Under the pieces are notes generated by a model. It had not been told where the DNA came from. It saw only the letters and a program-made list of their open reading frames with translations, and did not search any database. A program made the position numbers and the translations under genes. This document shows positions 62,866 to 64,000 of a stretch of 64,000 nt of DNA, piece after piece; within the stretch, counting starts at the first letter, position 1, and each line of letters starts with the position of its first letter. Source of the DNA: Eopsaltria australis (Eukaryota > Chordata > Aves > Passeriformes > Petroicidae). Location of the stretch: the NCBI GenBank assembly GCA_034509425.1, contig JAVTVJ010000130.1:1605501-1669500 (forward strand), given 5' to 3'.

Positions 62866-64000
62866 GTGAGTAACCAATTACTGGAGGGTTGTTTCTCCTG
62901 CATAGAGTTCCTCTGACACAAAATACCATCCAACAGATAAAAGAGGTCTAAGATTGTGTTCACAGAGGTGCCAGGCTCAAAGAGGTCAGAAGTCACGTAG
63001 TCAGTCCCTCCTCCTGCACAAGGCAGGATTTCTCTCTGTCACCTGTGTCTTACCTTCCAAAAAGATCTCCAGAGATGAAGACACATCAATAGCAGACATC
63101 CTGTAAAAGCTGGTCCAATAAACCTCTGCATGGAATACAGGCCTTGAATTCCTCTCCTCTATGCATTCAACATCCTGACCTTCCTTTTTCCGCTTTGCAG
63201 CCTACCAAGTGCTCCTCCTGTGACACGAGTGCTGCAGGTTGGATTTATAGGACTCATCTCTAGAGCTGTAGGATAAGTGGAAGCAAAGCACCTCATAATT
63301 TACTTCAACAATCAAAAAGTGAAGCCAGGCACTAGACAGTGTCCTTGAATACTCCCTTCCTCATTCCTCCCCAAGCACTGGAACAGCCCTACTGTGCAGT
63401 TCCTCCAGTTCCAATCTGCTTTATAGCCAGCACTGAGACCTGAAGAGGTTTTGCTGATTCTTAGCAGCCAGATGACTAAATACACTCTAAGGCAGGATAT
63501 TTCCTATCAAGGCATGACTTTTCTTGCACTGAACAAATGCTCTAAATACCATTTAAATGCTAAATTAAAATGTTAATCTTAACCCAATGTGAAGGAAATG
63601 TCTTTCAGCAAAGAAATATAGCAAAGCCCACTGTGACACAGAATAATCTGATGCATTCTGCAAGGACCATATCCCTGCTACTTCTCTCCATCACCACAGT
63701 GTTCTCCCGAATCCCACTGAATTTAAGGGTGTGTGGATACTATTTTTGACTACCTCAAGCTCACCTCCTTCCAGATGCCTGTAATGGATCACTCTGCTAG
63801 CCAAACTTCCCTGTAATCCTCTTCACATCCTTCCATCTCTGTTTTGCCCAGAAGAGTTGTTACTGCAGACATGTCCCAGGAAAGCTGCAAAACTTTTATT
63901 TCCCCGCTGGCCTGCCTGCAGGGGGAGGCTGCTGGAGGCTGCATCGTTATTCAGCACAATGACAACATAGTTAAAAGTGTAGGTCTGGCTGTGTCTTGAT
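62866..64000 (+). other. GPX7: GPX7 intron 2, 5' part (runs off window)
   Basis: Begins with a GTGAGT donor after exon 2. I searched for the conserved exon 3 (KEPTWNFWKYL-like) and did not find it, so the last exon lies to the right. No other features seen. Confidence 0.6.

Noticed and set aside
1..64000. CRISPR arrays, prokaryotic operons, integrases, tRNA or rRNA genes, snoRNA genes
   Set aside because: None is supported. The tandem repeats present are micro- or minisatellites without spacers, and I saw no tRNA cloverleaf or rRNA sequence. snoRNAs in introns cannot be excluded by eye.

Overview
This is a vertebrate nuclear window, almost certainly from a bird and probably a songbird. Four multi-exon genes have GT-AG introns, CpG-rich promoters, and short, moderately AT-rich introns. 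The interspersed repeats are mainly CR1 LINE fragments, whose 3' tails end in ATTCTATGATTCTATG-like repeats as in birds. I could not run alignments. Species and orthology rest on recognised protein sequence and on gene order, which matches the block on human chromosome 1p32.

Layout: (1) 1-2384, minus strand, the first four coding exons of ORC1, encoding the BAH domain; the rest lies off the left edge. (2) 2400-3532, a GC-rich divergent promoter between ORC1 and PRPF38A, carrying a CR1 remnant and a small minisatellite. (3) 3533-6913, plus strand, the complete ten-exon PRPF38A gene for a tri-snRNP splicing factor (312 aa). (4) 8636-44060, minus strand, the complete coding region of TUT4 (ZCCHC11), a terminal uridylyltransferase. 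I read 29 coding exons that sum exactly to 1,625 codons plus stop, and one further candidate 24-nt cassette exon. Its 5' UTR continues through an 8-kb intron to a CpG-island first exon near 52.4-52.5 kb. (5) 52770-56254, the space between TUT4 and GPX7, including a CR1 copy. (6) 56255-62865, plus strand, exons 1 and 2 of GPX7, an ER-type cysteine glutathione peroxidase; its last exon lies beyond the right edge.

The genes are ordinary housekeeping neighbours: replication licensing (ORC1), splicing (PRPF38A), RNA 3'-uridylation (TUT4) and secretory-pathway peroxide handling (GPX7). They do not form a shared pathway. ORC1/PRPF38A share a divergent promoter, and PRPF38A/TUT4 are convergent.

I found no evidence of a new molecular system. 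The points most worth checking are a candidate microexon in TUT4 beside an (ATT)n tract, an apparent change of an aromatic-cage residue in the ORC1 BAH domain, an N-terminally extended GPX7 reading frame, an overlapping uORF predicted for ORC1, exon-level evidence of internal duplication in TUT4, and an old CR1-type LINE with recognisable 3' half in a TUT4 intron.
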